From positions 186,001-250,000 of the forward strand of contig CANTFL010001463.1 in the NCBI GenBank assembly GCA_947650285.1: a stretch of 64,000 nt of DNA. The letters run 5' to 3'. This DNA comes from Hyaloperonospora brassicae (Eukaryota; Oomycota; Peronosporomycetes; Peronosporales; Peronosporaceae). Both the position numbers and the translations under genes were made by a program. Shown in pieces: positions 46,605 to 59,890 of the stretch (positions are counted from its first letter, which is position 1; each line of letters starts with the position of its first letter). The notes beneath the pieces were generated by a model. It made no database searches. It was not told where the DNA came from and saw only the letters and a list, made by a program, of their open reading frames with translations.

Positions 46605-48026
46605 CGAGAGAAAAGATACACTGACTGAAGGCTGCATACACCCCTTCAGAGACAAAATCCTTGTAAGGACGCTTTTGTACTCGGTGGGAACGGGGAAGTG
46701 GGTGAAGAACTTTCTTTTCGCGATTGTAATTTGGGTAGCCGAAGGTGTGGTGGCACTTGAGTCTAGTTTTCTTTCAGCCTTGTTTACTGGATGAGATAAA
46801 GAGATTGTAGACAAGCGCTCGCAAGTTATTTTTGGATGTAGAAGGAGGCCCATAGTCACATGAAGCTGAGTGTCAGCTAGTACGGAACAGTCTCGCACTG
46901 GTACATAGAGACGCAATGAATCAGCTGACGTTCCGCGGGCTAATCTTCGAGTTCTTGCGCACGATACAACGCTTGCACACAAAAAGCTATATTATAGACT
47001 CTGGCCCACCATCGTTCATTGTCACAGCCATTGCGCTGTGATGTATCATATGATTGTTGTGCTTGTCTGCGCTGTCTTAGTGCCACCTAATGACGGTTTT
47101 GTTAATGCGCAGCGTTGAGCCGTAGTGTTGACCTGCGCACATGTTAGCTTTTGCTGAAGCAGATCATTGTGCGACTTTGGGATTGCAGCTTCTGGTCTAG
47201 TGACAACATCGTGAGTCAAACCTATGCCGATAAAGCGTTTCGTCAGGCTGCTTGTATCGTATCAACTGCCACATTCATCATGTAATTGCATTGTGTAACT
47301 TTACGTCGTTAGAGACGCCTTAGTCGAATGTAAGTTCCAACATCGATGACTAGATCGTGCTACCTTCCACGAGCCAGAAGCCACAAGAGACTCGGATCTA
47401 CGTCTGATTCGAGTCTCTTGTAATTGCTGCTGAACGTCCGCCCACGCAGGTGTGCGGCTGCTTTCTTCTAAGCTGTTGACCCATCCTTCTGTTCTGACTC
47501 GCTCCTTTGAGCTACAAATTTTTGCTGCACGGCGTTGGATATTCAGTAAGAGCGACAGGCGTGAAGACTGAGCGTAGATATATTCGATGCTACGACGTAT
47601 CGCAACGCTTGGGCTCACGAGATCATAAAACTATTAGAACGGATCAAACTCTGCCAGCTCGTCAGGCCAGCTTTTGGAATGCGTTGTTGTCAAAGCTGGT
47701 TTAGCACCCATCAAGAGATAATGCAGAATAGTACGAATGAGTAGAACGGCTACAATCACTTTTCGAACGAGAAGTATGCTAACATCTTCATTTCTTCTTC
47801 ATCGGGACTTGCTAAGCGCATCGGGAGCTATAGCATGAGCTATGACGATCCCATACTGTGCGAAGACGATTGATTACAAGGAAGCAGGCTAGCTGGCTTG
47901 GATAAACCCCGACCTCCTTCAAAAAGCTCTCTCGTGAGCAGATCTGGCGCTACATACGGCCGGACGAGTATCTTGATATACAGCTTGTATCGCTATTCCT
48001 CACTTACACCTCCACGTGCCTTCAAC
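46605..48026. other. No assignable gene
   Basis: Short overlapping frames only, the longest a 129-codon minus frame at 46982-46593 that runs into the effector's 3' end. No domain recognised. Confidence 0.45.
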
Positions 48027-48500
48027 GTGGTCTGATTCACTCCAGCTATATCGTACCCCACTCACCGCCTTTCAATTTCTTCGGCGATACATTGATGACG
48101 TGATGAAACCCTGTGCGCCAAGATCCACGTCAAGTTCATTGATGACGAAGCGCTGTTCGTTTCTTATCGGCCCGGGACACGTCGGCACCTAATTAAATTA
48201 GAATACCAGATTAGTCCTAGCGATCAAATTGGAACCCGCTTGTCTTATACCACGGGCATACACGGGCTTAGACCTGCACACACTACGCACATCGGCAACG
48301 CTTAATGGCATCCTGTGATCGAAATATGGTGATAGCTGAACACTGTATCATAATCACCTTATGCCGTCGAGCATTCCTTGGCAAACGTTTGTGGGAAGAG
48401 AGGTGGCACGCACTGTCGTTGAATGATGCTATGCCGTCATCAACGCTAAGTTCACCAAGAAGTACAGGTCACGGCGTGACGAAGTAGCAATTGTCGATAA
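48027..48500. repeat. Old dispersed repeat, homologous to 5403-5860
   Basis: Diverged copy of the sequence next to G1 copy 1. Here the plus strand ends in a Lys/Arg-rich segment (NAKFTKKYRSRRDE), followed within 40 bases by an LTR-like hairpin at 48531. This may be the 3' end of an old retrotransposon, but I cannot name the family. Confidence 0.5.
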
Positions 48501-48530
48501 GACACACTCAGAAAGTGATGCAGCGAGAGT

Positions 48531-48590
48531 GTTGAGTGTGTGGTGGCCAATAGAATTGTATTATATTCTATTGGTCATCCCGCACTCAAC
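48531..48590. repeat. 60-bp imperfect palindrome (hairpin), LTR-end-like
   Basis: Arms 48531-48556 and 48565-48590 pair over 26 bases with about five mismatches around an 8-base loop. The inner CCAATAGAAT/ATTCTATTGG is perfect. It is preceded by TGTTGAG-like sequence and resembles the folded start of an LTR. Confidence 0.7.
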
Positions 48591-48599
48591 GGTTTCGGC

Positions 48600-50230
48600 A
48601 TCGACGGAAGGCGCAACACAAAGAAGACAATCGTAATGTCGGAAACTGGCTGTCGCAAAGGATACAAACATACGACATTCGTAGCGGTGAGAACGCTCAG
48701 TTTGCTGTAACAATGTGAATCTAGTCATGACTTTGAACCCAAGTATGGACCGGTGGGACCCTCATTCTTTGTAGTGCTTCATTCGCTCGTGGTTTTTGCC
48801 ATAACGACGATCAGGACAACAATTATAATGTCCGGACGCGTGTGACAGAGTAAGATGATATGCTGGATGGGTCCGAAGTGATAGGTCATGGTAGACGGTG
48901 CGCATATGGCAGCAAGGGTCGAAATAATGACAGTTGAATCAGCACGAAATACAAGCTGATATTCGAGACCTACATAGTGTCCGATATAATAGTGCGTTTC
49001 CCTTTGCAGCATCGTATTGCTTTCCGGATTGCATTCGACAGGTTCTAATCGTGGACAGGAAAGCTTGTTTACAATAAATATAGTTCCTTGAGTCTTTGGC
49101 CTAGCGCGTTTTCACCCCGTGTTTTTCCACTTCGACTTTGCATGCCGGATGCAGCAATTCCACGAGCATTATGTACAAAGAGCCGTGTTATTGCCTCACT
49201 ATGAGTAAAGTGCGCATAATCGTTCTGTGTAAGGGTAAATGATTATGGTACACTCTTTTGGAGGTCGTTGTGACGACATCTACGTAAACGGCTTTAAATG
49301 CATCAGCAACGACCACGTGATGGGGGCTTGTTGATTGCAATGACAGCGAAGAGTAGTCATGTACATAACTCCGCATTCCAACGAGAATATGTAGGATGCA
49401 TAAATCGCTTCAAAAAATTGAAGAACGCATTGCACGATGAAAAATACATTCGAAGATTAACACGCTTAATATCATATTGACACTATCAATCAATCGTTGC
49501 TATTTGTACGGACGTCAAAGTAAATTCAAGTAGAAAAAATACTCTCGTTAAGTTATGGAGCCAAGTCTTTTTTTTGTTTTGGTATCCTTTACCCACTTCG
49601 TACCACATGATCAAATTATTAACACGCAAGTAAAGTTGTCGCAGTAAACAAATCTACTTTGCGGGCATCAGTATTCTTATGCAAGTCGTAGAAAGCGACT
49701 GTAGTTCAAATCCAGCATACAACTTCCATATTTGCGCTTTTATATGCAAGGAAATAATTTGGCACGTGGAAGTGTGCCGTTCCTATTCTAAACACCGCCA
49801 CAGGCGGAAAATGCGTCGAAAGGAGTCTATCGTGCAAGGCAAGCACGGTCTCCCCAAGCAGACTGGTCGCATGGATCCTGGAACGTTCTCGGACCAGGCA
49901 ACCGCCGCGCCCGGTGGATTGGGGAGAATTTTGCAGGGGGGGCGTGAAGAAAAACCTTAGGCCTACCGCGAGACGGAGCGTCCTGACGAGACGGTAGGTT
50001 TAGATTTTACTGATTTAATCTCAACGGGTCCAAATGCTCGCCCACCGAGCCATCAGACGGCGAGCGATCGGCCAGCGAGCCACCGGCCGGCGAGCGATCG
50101 ACCAGAGGGAGATTGCGGGCCACATTCGGTGCCTCATAACTACGCGGCGGAGGTAAATAGTGACAGCGAACTAGCTGAAAACGGGCGGGTGTTGATACTA
50201 AAAGCTACATATAATGGAAAGAAAAACTGG
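48600..50230. other. No assignable gene; short tandem duplication near 50050-50107
   Basis: Mostly short frames. A two-unit GC-rich tandem repeat of about 30 bases (GGCGAGCGATCG core) is at 50050-50107. A basic 93-codon plus frame (49679-49960) may be the 5' region of the following LINE but has no motif. Confidence 0.4.
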
Positions 50231-50272
50231 ATGATAATTTGAGACCGATGATTCGATTGGAGGAAGAAGCGC

Positions 50273-53240
50273 TTGGCGGCTTGGATTATGAAGGGAATTG
50301 TACTGCCTTCCCCTCCGGGCTTCCTGGCATGCACGCACACGCGGGCAGCGAGTGTTGCGGTGCTGGCGTACAATGTAGCGTATTTAAAAGAAAAGGTTTT
50401 TGCGGTAGTTCCTCCGTTCATCCGAATGCCTCAACATATTGCGGAGAAGACACTTCTTCTTCAATTACTCGAAAGACGTGAAGGCCAGCCGGCGGGGTCA
50501 GGCCTTGTTCGTATCCTCTTCAAGACTGCTTAACGTACGTGTTTCGATTATTTAACTCGTTGCATTGCCTTTGTGCTCCCGGATCAAGCAGCGGCAGCGG
50601 GGTGGAACTCGAAAGTAATTGGGTATCGAGGCGCCACGCTTCAGCTAAAATGCTCGGCCATTGTGGAGCGCGAAGATTTTCCTTCTGATACCACTACTGT
50701 TCGGCCGCATAGTCGTGGACTTTTTCAGTACCAATTACGTGTTCTCGCCAACGGCGTGTCGGTCGGGACAGTCCAGGCCATTCCTTCGTTTTGTGTGACG
50801 TGCACGGTGACCTCGGTTACCCGCGGATTACCAAGCGGGACAGACGCTTACGATTCCAATTACTTCATAGTCTCCTTTGACACTGCCACTTGTCCAGATC
50901 ATCTGAAGCTAGTGACGCACGTATCTGCGATTGGTGCGTCGTTCTTGCTTCACCATCATCGGGAATTACAGCGAGTTTCATGCTTCACCTGCTACTCTCC
51001 TTTTCATTCGAGCGCAAGTGTGCGTCTCGTTCAGGTGCTCGCCTCCTGTACCACCACTGGAAGTACACGGGGAAATCCCAAGCATCCATTCTTTTGCCTG
51101 AATTGACCTTCGACCACCTCGATGTAGCGGGTCGTATGAAGCATGTCAACAATACGACAGATCGTCTGAACTTCTCCACGGCCAGGTTGCAAGCGGAAGC
51201 GCGCAAATCACCACTGCTGCAGAAGTTACAGCAGTCTCAGGTTCTTGCACTGTATCGGATGAAGGCGAGCGCCTTGCGACCGAATGCCACAACCAAAACG
51301 AATACGACGATGATTTTGCCCAGAATGTTGAAGCAGGTGACTGGTTTGACCCCGGTGGCAACAGGATACCACGAAAACAGCGCAAATCTAGCATCAGCTT
51401 GGGACAGGCCACGGCTTTGGAAAAACCGCAACATCGCCTTGCTCACGTGCAACAGTCGCCTGCCAGCGGCTCGCGTATCCCTGCTAGAGTGACAGCTTCA
51501 ACTTCCCCGGCACAGTCTACCTCCGATCGGGGTATAAAGCCTGTTTCCTCCCTGGTCACTTCAAAGGCGAGACCACAAGGGGGTAAGACCAAGGCCGCGT
51601 ATAAAAATCCTCCTAGCAATACTTCGTCTCCAGTCAGTCACAGAGAGAATGTGCTAGCTGAATTGAATCAGCTTCTCACTGACGAGGAAAGCATTCTAAA
51701 GCCGAACTTCACCGCTAGGACCGTTTTCTCTGGCGCGGTCGAAACAATCCCCACAGGTGCTACAGCCCAAGCCGTCGCTCAGGATATAAATGATCAAGCA
51801 AAGTTGTGCGTAATCGCGTTGCAGGTGGCAGCGGAGGAAGAAATTCGAATTGCATCTGAGACAAAGGCGAAGTACTTTGAGGCTCATGGGACGGCGTTGC
51901 ACAAGAAACAATGTACGCTGGAGATGGTCCACCGGCCGACTTGGACGGCACAGAGCTACCCGGATTGGAATACGAATATCGAATTGCTACCGCCACAGCT
52001 TCGCACGCAGAGGAAGTGATTTTTGATGCAAAGAATGACTTGAAACCCAAGAAACGGCGACTTGCAAAGGTTACTTCAGCTGAGTCGGCCACTGCAGTCG
52101 TCACCTTTTTCAAGCCGGAGGAGACACCGTCGGAAAAGGCGTCAATCATACCGGAAAATAGCCGCGCTACAATCCACCGACTTTTGTCGTCATATGTCCG
52201 CCGCAGGAGGGCAGAAGAACAAAAAGAATCGGTATAGTCCCCATCGGTAGTGAAGACCGCCTCCACGCCTCCTGCACAACTATGTTCACCTGCGGAGACC
52301 GAGTGTCAGCCGGACCGGGTTTCCTCAATCCATTAGAATCTGGACAAAACCCATGGTGGGTAGTGAAAGGCGTCACGTTTGAGTACACGATGCGTTTGGA
52401 TGATTTAAATGGGAAGAGGTCACTCCTCCTCAATGTGCATCTAGTGCACCTGTTCCCGCAGCTCTTATCCAGGCCATCGATGAAGAAAATATAGCTGTCG
52501 GGAACTGATATCGCCGATACCTATCACAGTGATTTAGGGAGCGCCATACCCACCGACTTTACGCGTAATGTCCCAATGTTCACCACTTTAGCCGTCCGTC
52601 CGGCACAAGGCAACATACGAACTCCAGCCGATCATGCGTAAACACTTGGAGCTACGAGGAACCGAAATCTTCCTGGCACTTCCTCGGACGCAGGAATTGC
52701 GGTAGCAGTCCCGGAGCGTACAAAACAGATTCACGCGAACGCGACCAAGCACAAATCCTAGGTAGCCGCCCGTCGACTGTCTACCTTGCTGCCGGCTTTG
52801 TCACCGTTGAGCCCGCCAGGCCAAAAATATTGAATTAACCATTGTTCGTCCGATATCGCGACTCTGGTGTTCGCGCTGCCCTTTCCGGTGGTTTTCCAGA
52901 CAATATGAACGGTCCGGAACTTTGATCATGCCATCAATAGCGACTCTCAGCTAGCGGTCATTCGACAACATGCAAACCACCACGATGAGCGCCTTCGTAA
53001 ACTATGCACGGGATGGGCTGCAACGGCGGATGGTCAGATGGGGGAAATTCGATGGCGTACTACCGACTCGATCCAACGATGGCATCGCGTCAATACGTTG
53101 CAGCCAGATCTGCTTTGTGCAAATGTGGTCAATCCGGTTACGGACATCGATCACTGGGTCTTGAACGTCTTAAGAATATTACTTCCACATTTGATGCCAC
53201 CCGAGGGTGGGACCACTGTCGTGATGCCGCAGACTAAGGC
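50273..53240 (+). pseudogene. LINE ORF1-like remnant
   Basis: Several protein-like frames: 50573-51106, 51399-52019 and 51911-52237, the last two overlapping as one shifted reading. They contain Gln/Ala-rich and Lys-rich segments, then a degraded zinc-knuckle-like C-K-C-G-Q-S-G-Y-G-H near 53118. ORF1 proteins bind LINE RNA. Assignment rests on position before the endonuclease, not on a clear domain. Confidence 0.5.
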
Positions 53241-53529
53241 GGCAGTCTATAACACCTCCGCTGCTGTTCATGCTGCCGCTGTATGGGTGCTCGCTAAGCC
53301 GTCCAATTGGGAACTGGCGATCGATCTCATTGCTAATGAGGATCGGTCGTTATCTATCCATTGCTACGGGCACCGCAGCAGATCGGATACATGCGGCGCG
53401 ACGCGTGGCTGCATCCATTTTTATGAGAGGAGGATGGCAAACGACGACCCCACGATCACGCTATCCAGCTATCAGATGCGTTATACAAAGAAACCTTCAC
53501 CACTCAAACGCACGAAGTCGCATACGACT

Positions 53530-54400
53530 GCTAGAAAATTCTATTAGTCTTCATTCACAGAACGTTGCTGGGTTTTGCAAGCACTCGGACATGTGTGCAG
53601 AGTGGTTTGGCTATTTTCGCCAGCAAGAAGACGGAGGGGCCATTGACTTGGTTCTACTGCAGGGAACACATATCGCCGTTGGAGAAGCAGATACTATGGA
53701 CAAGCTATACCACCAAACATGGGGTTTCGTGCAGGAACCTGGGCGCACGATTTTTACAGAAGCGGCAATCTCCCGGGGCGGCGTCGCGATCCTTCTTCAT
53801 CCATACTACTCCATCCGGAAAATTAAAACCTTGGTAGGAGGACTTATGGACTCGCCATTGGATGGCGGTTCGGATCACCACCAGGAGGAGTCCATTCTAG
53901 TCATCAATGTATACGCATTAACAGCCAAGGGGGAATGGGAGAACTTGTTTGGGTAAATCGACCAAAGGTTGTGGAGCAGGTGGTTCGGTGTTGGTGGGCG
54001 ACGATTTTACCTGCACCCTTCACCCTCGTACAGACCGTTCATATGCGACCCCGGCGGACGGCCATGATCCCCCTGCTTTAAGACGACTTGTCACGCAATA
54101 GCATATGAGCGCTTTCATTGAGGATGAGATCGAACGGGCGGTCGATGGGCGTTCGATTCCTGAGTCCTACGCCTCAGCACACACGTACTTCTATACCTTT
54201 TCTGGAAGGGGAGCCACCAATTCCCGTCTGGAAAGATGGTATGTTAGCTCCCATCATGATAACTGGGTCCGAGATGTTCACCAGTCCTTTTCAGGGCCTA
54301 GCTCCGACCATAATGGTGTCTTTATTCGTCTTGGGGCACCCCACTGTACCGTCCAAGTTGAATGACCGCGTCGTGTGTACCCTGTATTAGAGAGTGCTAA
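53530..54400 (+). pseudogene. LINE ORF2 endonuclease domain
   Basis: AP-endonuclease-like: ISLHSQNVAGF at the start, LVLLQGTHIAV where the family has LQETH (the metal-binding Glu is Gly, codon 53663-53665), SRGGVAILLHPYYSI, and in another frame RLERWYVSS and SSDHNGVFIRL, the C-terminal SDH motif. The enzyme would nick target DNA to prime reverse transcription. The E-to-G change and frameshift disable it. Confidence 0.8.
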
Positions 54401-54579
54401 GGCAGACGTGAAACAGGTCATTTTTACGGCACTAAATATAGCGCGGCACCAGGTCGACAAGGACCGCCTTCAGATTCTCGAGGAGGTCGCGGCATCTTGC
54501 CGGCTTGCGGAATGGAGGGACTGCTGGAATACGCATCTTTGAATCTCGCTTCTGACTACAACCAAAGCTGCAAGACAGA

Positions 54580-56560
54580 GTATGACTCGCAGCTACAAGC
54601 AGAGGCTCCGGCGACTGTACGAGAGGCTAAATGAAGCTCTTCTTGCTGATCCAGCCGAGGCTCTACAAGGCCTGCATATCACCGAGCCGTACGACCAGTC
54701 TGCACGTCGGTTTCTCCTCGGCAGAATCGCAGCCGAATTGCAGAGTGCCGACGCATGTGGAAGCGAGCGTCTTCTTATTCCGCACACGTACTGCCCAGCC
54801 GAGACAACCCGCCGTTACTTTGCCTGGGTAGCGACCAAGTTATAATACAGCATGAAAATGGCATCCGCGGGCAAGCTTCATACGGGCCCACGCGCTCTCA
54901 ATAACTCGCGGAAGAATTGGCAGACGGGTGGAAATCTATCCTGCTCAGATACTTCGCTTCCCCGACAGCCACTGATTCTTTTCTGGCGCAAGCCTCTCCC
55001 CCAATAGGTCTTGACGACGTACGATGGCTATCTCTGCAGACGAAGTCTGTGCTGCTTTAAAAAAGCTAAAAAGGGAAAAGCGGCAGGGCCCGATGATCTG
55101 AACAACACTTTCTATCGGGACTACGCTGATGAAGTCGCGCCTATTCTCGCTACGCTTTACAGCATATGGCTAGCGTGAAGCCTTTTCCTCCAATTGTTTG
55201 GTGAAGCAAACATCTAGTGTTTGAAGAATTCGGCTGTAACTGCTCTTCCACTGGACCATCATCCCATCGCCCTGCTAAACAGTGACTACAAGATATTTAC
55301 CTAGATTATTTCTTCCTGAGTCCGGCCGCTACTTGCTCAAACGGTTCACCCCACCCAAGTAGGCTTTGTACCTCAGCGGTCGATACAGTCGGCCTCACCA
55401 TTTTTACTGCGGCCAAAAACGCAGCCACATCCGACCCACGTCAGGCCGGGACGATAGCTCTCCTTCTCGATTTCGCAAAAGCCTACGACACCCTCCTGCG
55501 CCCGTTCTTAATGTCGATGCTGACGTGTATCAGCTTTTCCCATCGGTTTGTCTCGATAGTGTCGGCACTTCATCACAATACGACTTGCCAGTTCATCGTC
55601 AACGGCTACCGCTCAGGGCAAAGAGAGGTTTGCTGCGGTATTTGTCGAGGGTGCTCTTTAACTCCGCTCCTTCATATTCCTGCTCTCGATCGCGTTTACA
55701 GAGTTATACAGGTTTATTCATAAATAAGTGGCGTGAGGATACGGTCGGGTGACAGCGCAGAAGTGGCAAAGGTGTCTGGGTATGCCGACCATACGGCCGT
55801 GTATATCCGCGAACGTCGAATGGTAAAACATGTGGCATAGAATCTGGATGAATTCTTGGGGGGTCTCGGGACTTCACACAAACCGGGCTATGTCGATGGT
55901 GATTGAACTTAATTCTCAAGGTTCAGACGTGCCCCTAGATACCCAAGGCCTAACAATTCTTGCGCGGCGAGATTCTTGCCGGTACCTTGGTGTGATGGTC
56001 GTACAGCAAGAAGCTCCTGCCGAGAACTGGGATAAAATGTATCCGATCTATCTGGTGTCGGCTCGTCCTTGATCGTGCGAAGACACACACTGTATAACAG
56101 CGAGCTCGTCCGTCTAGCGCGATTGCGGTCCCCAAAATTATCTTTTTGTTACGTCATTGCTGGCCGCCTCTCGGGATAGTCGCACGACTTCACGAACTTC
56201 TCATGGTATTTATCTTGGGGCGAGAAAATAAATTTTTTCCAGATCTTGAGTTACACAAGAAATGGCATCGCTTCCTATTCAGCAGAGTGGGATGGCGATA
56301 CCATGTATCAGGACGGAGTTGATGAAAATAACTGCAACAGGCGTCGGCGAATGGGCGGCAGCCGTCTCGCAACGGGACCTCCTGGTCAAAGACTTTCTCT
56401 GGGGGGCAGTGGATGGGCCGACGTACACCACACCATTCTCCCAGCAGAGATGCAACCTAAACTTAAAGCCTTTTTCTAGTAGACTGGGGCTGCAGTGGGA
56501 CGCCTGTCAGCTTCCCGTCACATTCGTTATGGAGATGTGGCAAAGTCTCTAATCAATTTT
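54580..56560 (+). pseudogene. LINE ORF2 reverse transcriptase domain
   Basis: Finger segment QGPDDLNNTFYRDYADE, motif A LLLDFAKAYDTL, motif B remnant CCGICRGCSLTPLL, motif C GYADHTAVYI (55778-55807; normally YADD, the second Asp is His), then VKDFLWGAVDG of the post-RT region. Multiple frameshifts. Motif order and spacing are those of LINE RTs. Confidence 0.85.
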
Positions 56561-56599
56561 GGGATGTGGATCGGTTACCAACCAATTGAGACGTTACTA

Positions 56600-58460
56600 A
56601 CTAGTAGAAAACGACACGAGGTGATCAATCGATCCAATGGGAGAGAAAGGGTGAGTCCAACGAGGAGTAACGGTTTATTTAAACTGTTGCTAGGGTGACG
56701 GAGACGGGGAGATATCTGAGACAAGACGATAAACCAGAAGGATTTATTGAGCGATCTGGGACAAGAAGACAAATAGAACGATTCCCATGGAGCGATCTGG
56801 GACAAGTTGACAAATATGAGGATTTCCCTGCAGCGATCTGGGACAAGATGACAGATAGAACGATTTCCATGGAGCGATCTGGGACAAGGAAATGGAACGA
56901 AGTCATTCAATTCACCTGAATGTTGACCAAGGAGATGAACGTATATCTGAGTAGGTGAAGTCTGGATAGCATATTAATACGCTAAGGTCTCTTAATTTAC
57001 GGACATTGGAACGTTTGATTAACTGGCTATGGCAACGGTCGTGGATGTTGTGACCAAGTCAATATCGAAAGGTGTATCTGGGACCAGGTGATGCGTTATG
57101 AATGTTCCAACGATTTTAGGGACTTATGTCAAAGCGTATGGTCGAAGCATCTATCGGATAAAGGCTGAAGGATGATACGGGAACACGTACAAGGAGCGAG
57201 ATAATGTCTATGGCTGATTTGTATTAGATCGATCTCCAACATTTCGATATTGGGTATCAGATCGGTAATGTTCCCTGTTGATCATGGATATTTCGTTGAT
57301 GGAGATACCAAATCATGACGGATATGCTTGTTGAATATCCATGAGTGATGTCTCAAAAGTGAAGACCGAAAGAGCCAGTGGAAGCCGGATGAATTGACGT
57401 CGAAAAATGGATTTAGAAACATTCGGTATTTGGGTACTATTTCGGGCCCTTTGGCACCAAAATTGAGAATTTGGTACCATATTTGGGATTTGGTACTCTT
57501 TTGGCGTTTAGGTACGATATCGGGAATATTGGCGCTATCTTTGGAGTACGTGTCATGAAATATTGACACGTGCTCAAGGCGGCGGTCAAGCTTAAAAGAG
57601 ATATCGGTTTGGAGAGAGACCTACAGTTTGGAATAGGCTTAAAGATAGGTTTGCTATTAATTTGGTTGGATAATAAAACAGTCACCGTTTTTACAAACAA
57701 AGCACGTCGCAGACTTCTCTTCCGGGAAGGTTATTTGGCATCCCGTCAATCAAGACACTTCACCGCGCCGTGTTTCGTGTGCTCACATAGGATTGTTTGG
57801 CCAAGGTGAGGTTTAGGTAACTCAACTCAGCTCAACTGCTAGGGTAGTAGCAACAAGGAATATGATTTTGGTTACAAGATCGCGAGACGGATCAAGTGGT
57901 CAGACGATCTGGACAAGGCGTTCAAGACAAAACCGAGCAAGATCGAAGCGATCCACAAGGTAGATCACCCATTTTTTATTGGCGAAGCTAAGGACATATC
58001 TGTTACATTGCGCACTTTTAACAAGATCGGTCCGATCCCAAGACCAGATCGGACCGATCCCAAGGCAAGATCGACGCAAGACTATTATTTGCTGTGTATC
58101 GATTTCCGCACAGCAAAGACCCCAATCCCGAAGAAAAAATGAGATCAGTGCGAACCAAGATCAAGATCGCGACATTTCAAGATAGTAATCGACGCGACTC
58201 AAGATCAAGATCGCAGAACCCCCGTTTGTGGTGTGAAGATTTCCGCACCGAAAGCGAACTCTCAACCCTAAACCCTCAGCGAAATCGACATCTCCCAAGG
58301 CCATTAAGAAGAGCTCAATCTAGCCCAATCGAAGGGTACACAAGGTGAGCACAAGGCTATACAACAAGGCACGGATCGGAGTACCCCCTCCGTCAGTCGG
58401 CAAGTCTGGGCAAGTGGAAGATCGACCCTCACACAAGCGATTTTGTGAGATCGACTTCAC
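56600..58460. other. Unassigned insertion within the LINE
   Basis: No LINE protein similarity is seen here. It contains a 41-bp minisatellite, a degenerate run of TTTGG(T/C)AC-containing units at 57430-57560, and an AAGATCG-rich tract with an inverted pair GATCGGTCCGATC / GATCGGACCGATC at 58025-58059. Boundaries are uncertain and no target duplication was found. Confidence 0.45.
56709..56912 (+). repeat. 41-bp minisatellite, about five units
   Basis: Units start at 56709, 56749, 56790, 56831 and 56872; the last four are spaced exactly 41 bases. The core is GAGCGATCTGGGACAAG. The first and last units are more diverged. Confidence 0.92.
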
Positions 58461-58499
58461 CACAGAGACGCGAATACTGTAAGTCGCCGAGCTGTCTGT

Positions 58500-59183
58500 T
58501 TTTCTTCTTCAGCCAACACCGTCTACAAAAATGATGGCAGTGTCACCATCGACTTTCGTCACGCGATAGCCGATGAAGTGCGAAACGATATCAAGGCAGA
58601 TGCCGCCTCAACGGGCCGTTTCAACAATTGATGGCTTAGGCATTTGAATATGCAAGATATGCCATGGCTCCGAGATCGTCGAGGTACCCCGTACAAGCTG
58701 CACGGAGCCGGGTTATCTCGCGGTTCACGACCTGTCGGCGATGTACTATCGTGGCCCTCACTACAGCCTGGTGTGACTCGCTTCTCGCCTTGTACCGACA
58801 TGTCAGCACAGGCGATAGCGAAGCGGCGACACTTTGGGTCTTTCTATCTCGCACTCGCTTACAACGTTTTCTCAATTACGTATCGAGCGCTTCCGCACGG
58901 GGACCTGGTCTTGTACTCGGCCAAGGTCCATCTGCATCACGAATGGCTACTGGACGAGAAGGGCGCTTCCCTTTCATATTATGACACAGGTATACGTGCC
59001 GGCACAACGATAGTCGACTATATGCTGGGGTGTGATAGAGCAGCGAGTCGGAACAGCAAGACCCCAGTACATTTTGGGGCTCATCCGGCGCTTTCACGGG
59101 TGGTGCATCTATGGGATGGTTCTATACGGTGGAAACAACAGAGAAAAAAGATAAATCGGCTTATAGCCAACTGCCGCTTGTGA
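58500..59183 (+). pseudogene. Probable LINE ORF2 C-terminal segment
   Basis: A 179-codon frame (58644-59183) and a second plus frame overlap. Assigned to the LINE only because it lies between the RT and RNase H parts. No motif recognised. Confidence 0.35.
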
Positions 59184-59460
59184 ATTGGAGAACAACAGCG
59201 CGGCTCAAGAATTTTGAAGCACGGCTTTGAGAAAATTTTAGCTGGCACCGGTATAGTTTCATGGCGTGATATTTCCGGATCTGAGCGACAAGTCCGATAG
59301 AAGTATAAACGCTGTATCGACTCAAGCGTAACAGCTTCCCGTTATGGAACATGGCAGCGCACGATCTCTCATCGGCCAGTGATCAGCACTGGCCGACACG
59401 CTCCTACTACACGATGAACCCATTTTACTGCGATCACTACGGCTGTCTGACCAGCCAGGT

Positions 59461-59890
59461 GTGCTATACCTGCTTTCCTTCGATGGGGGATCTCGAGGAA
59501 ATCCTGGGCCGGGCGAGTGTGACTCCGTCATTGTCAAGCTTCACGCACCTACCCACACAGCCGGTATCGTGTGGGTGGCCAGCATGGCATGTGACAAACC
59601 AACTACTAGTTACAATTTTGACGAAGATCACGGTCTCGTTCACGGTCTTCGCCGCGCTAAAGAAGGTGTTGTCGCCTATTCATGTCGTAGGGTACAGTGC
59701 TTTGGTACTCTCGCAACTCAGGACTTATCGCTCACCGCGTAAACCCCAATTGGCGCACTTATACGACGTGGCGAGAGATCTGGCCGACGAAGTAGCTGTG
59801 GTTAGCTGGGGTCATCACTACTGCGACTTCAACAAAATGGCTGACTGTGCGGAGAACATAGCCCATGGACACGAGCAGTTCCGTCCAAGT
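59461..59890 (+). pseudogene. LINE RNase H domain
   Basis: LLSFDGGSRGNPGPGE is a clear RNase H start (first catalytic Asp). A frame change near 59690 then gives VVGYSALVLSQLRTYRSP, where the family has GDSQLVL, so a catalytic Asp is Tyr. It continues AHLYDVARDLADE and HHYCDFNKMADCAENIA, the C-terminal part. It would remove RNA from the hybrid; inactive here. Confidence 0.83.

Noticed and set aside
47165..47215. CDFGIAASG on the plus strand, also kinase-like
   Set aside because: Flanked by stops, with no other kinase motif.
8484..47370. 16-base match CGTGCTACCTTCCACG at about 8488 and 47356
   Set aside because: Flanks do not align, and one match of this length is expected by chance in 64 kb.
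56685..57855. Possible 1.17-kb solo LTR with TGTTGCT...AGCAACA ends
   Set aside because: Flanks TAAAC and AGGAA do not match, and no second copy is visible.
58262..58280. Telomere-like AACCCTAAACCCTC
   Set aside because: Only about two units, with no extended array.
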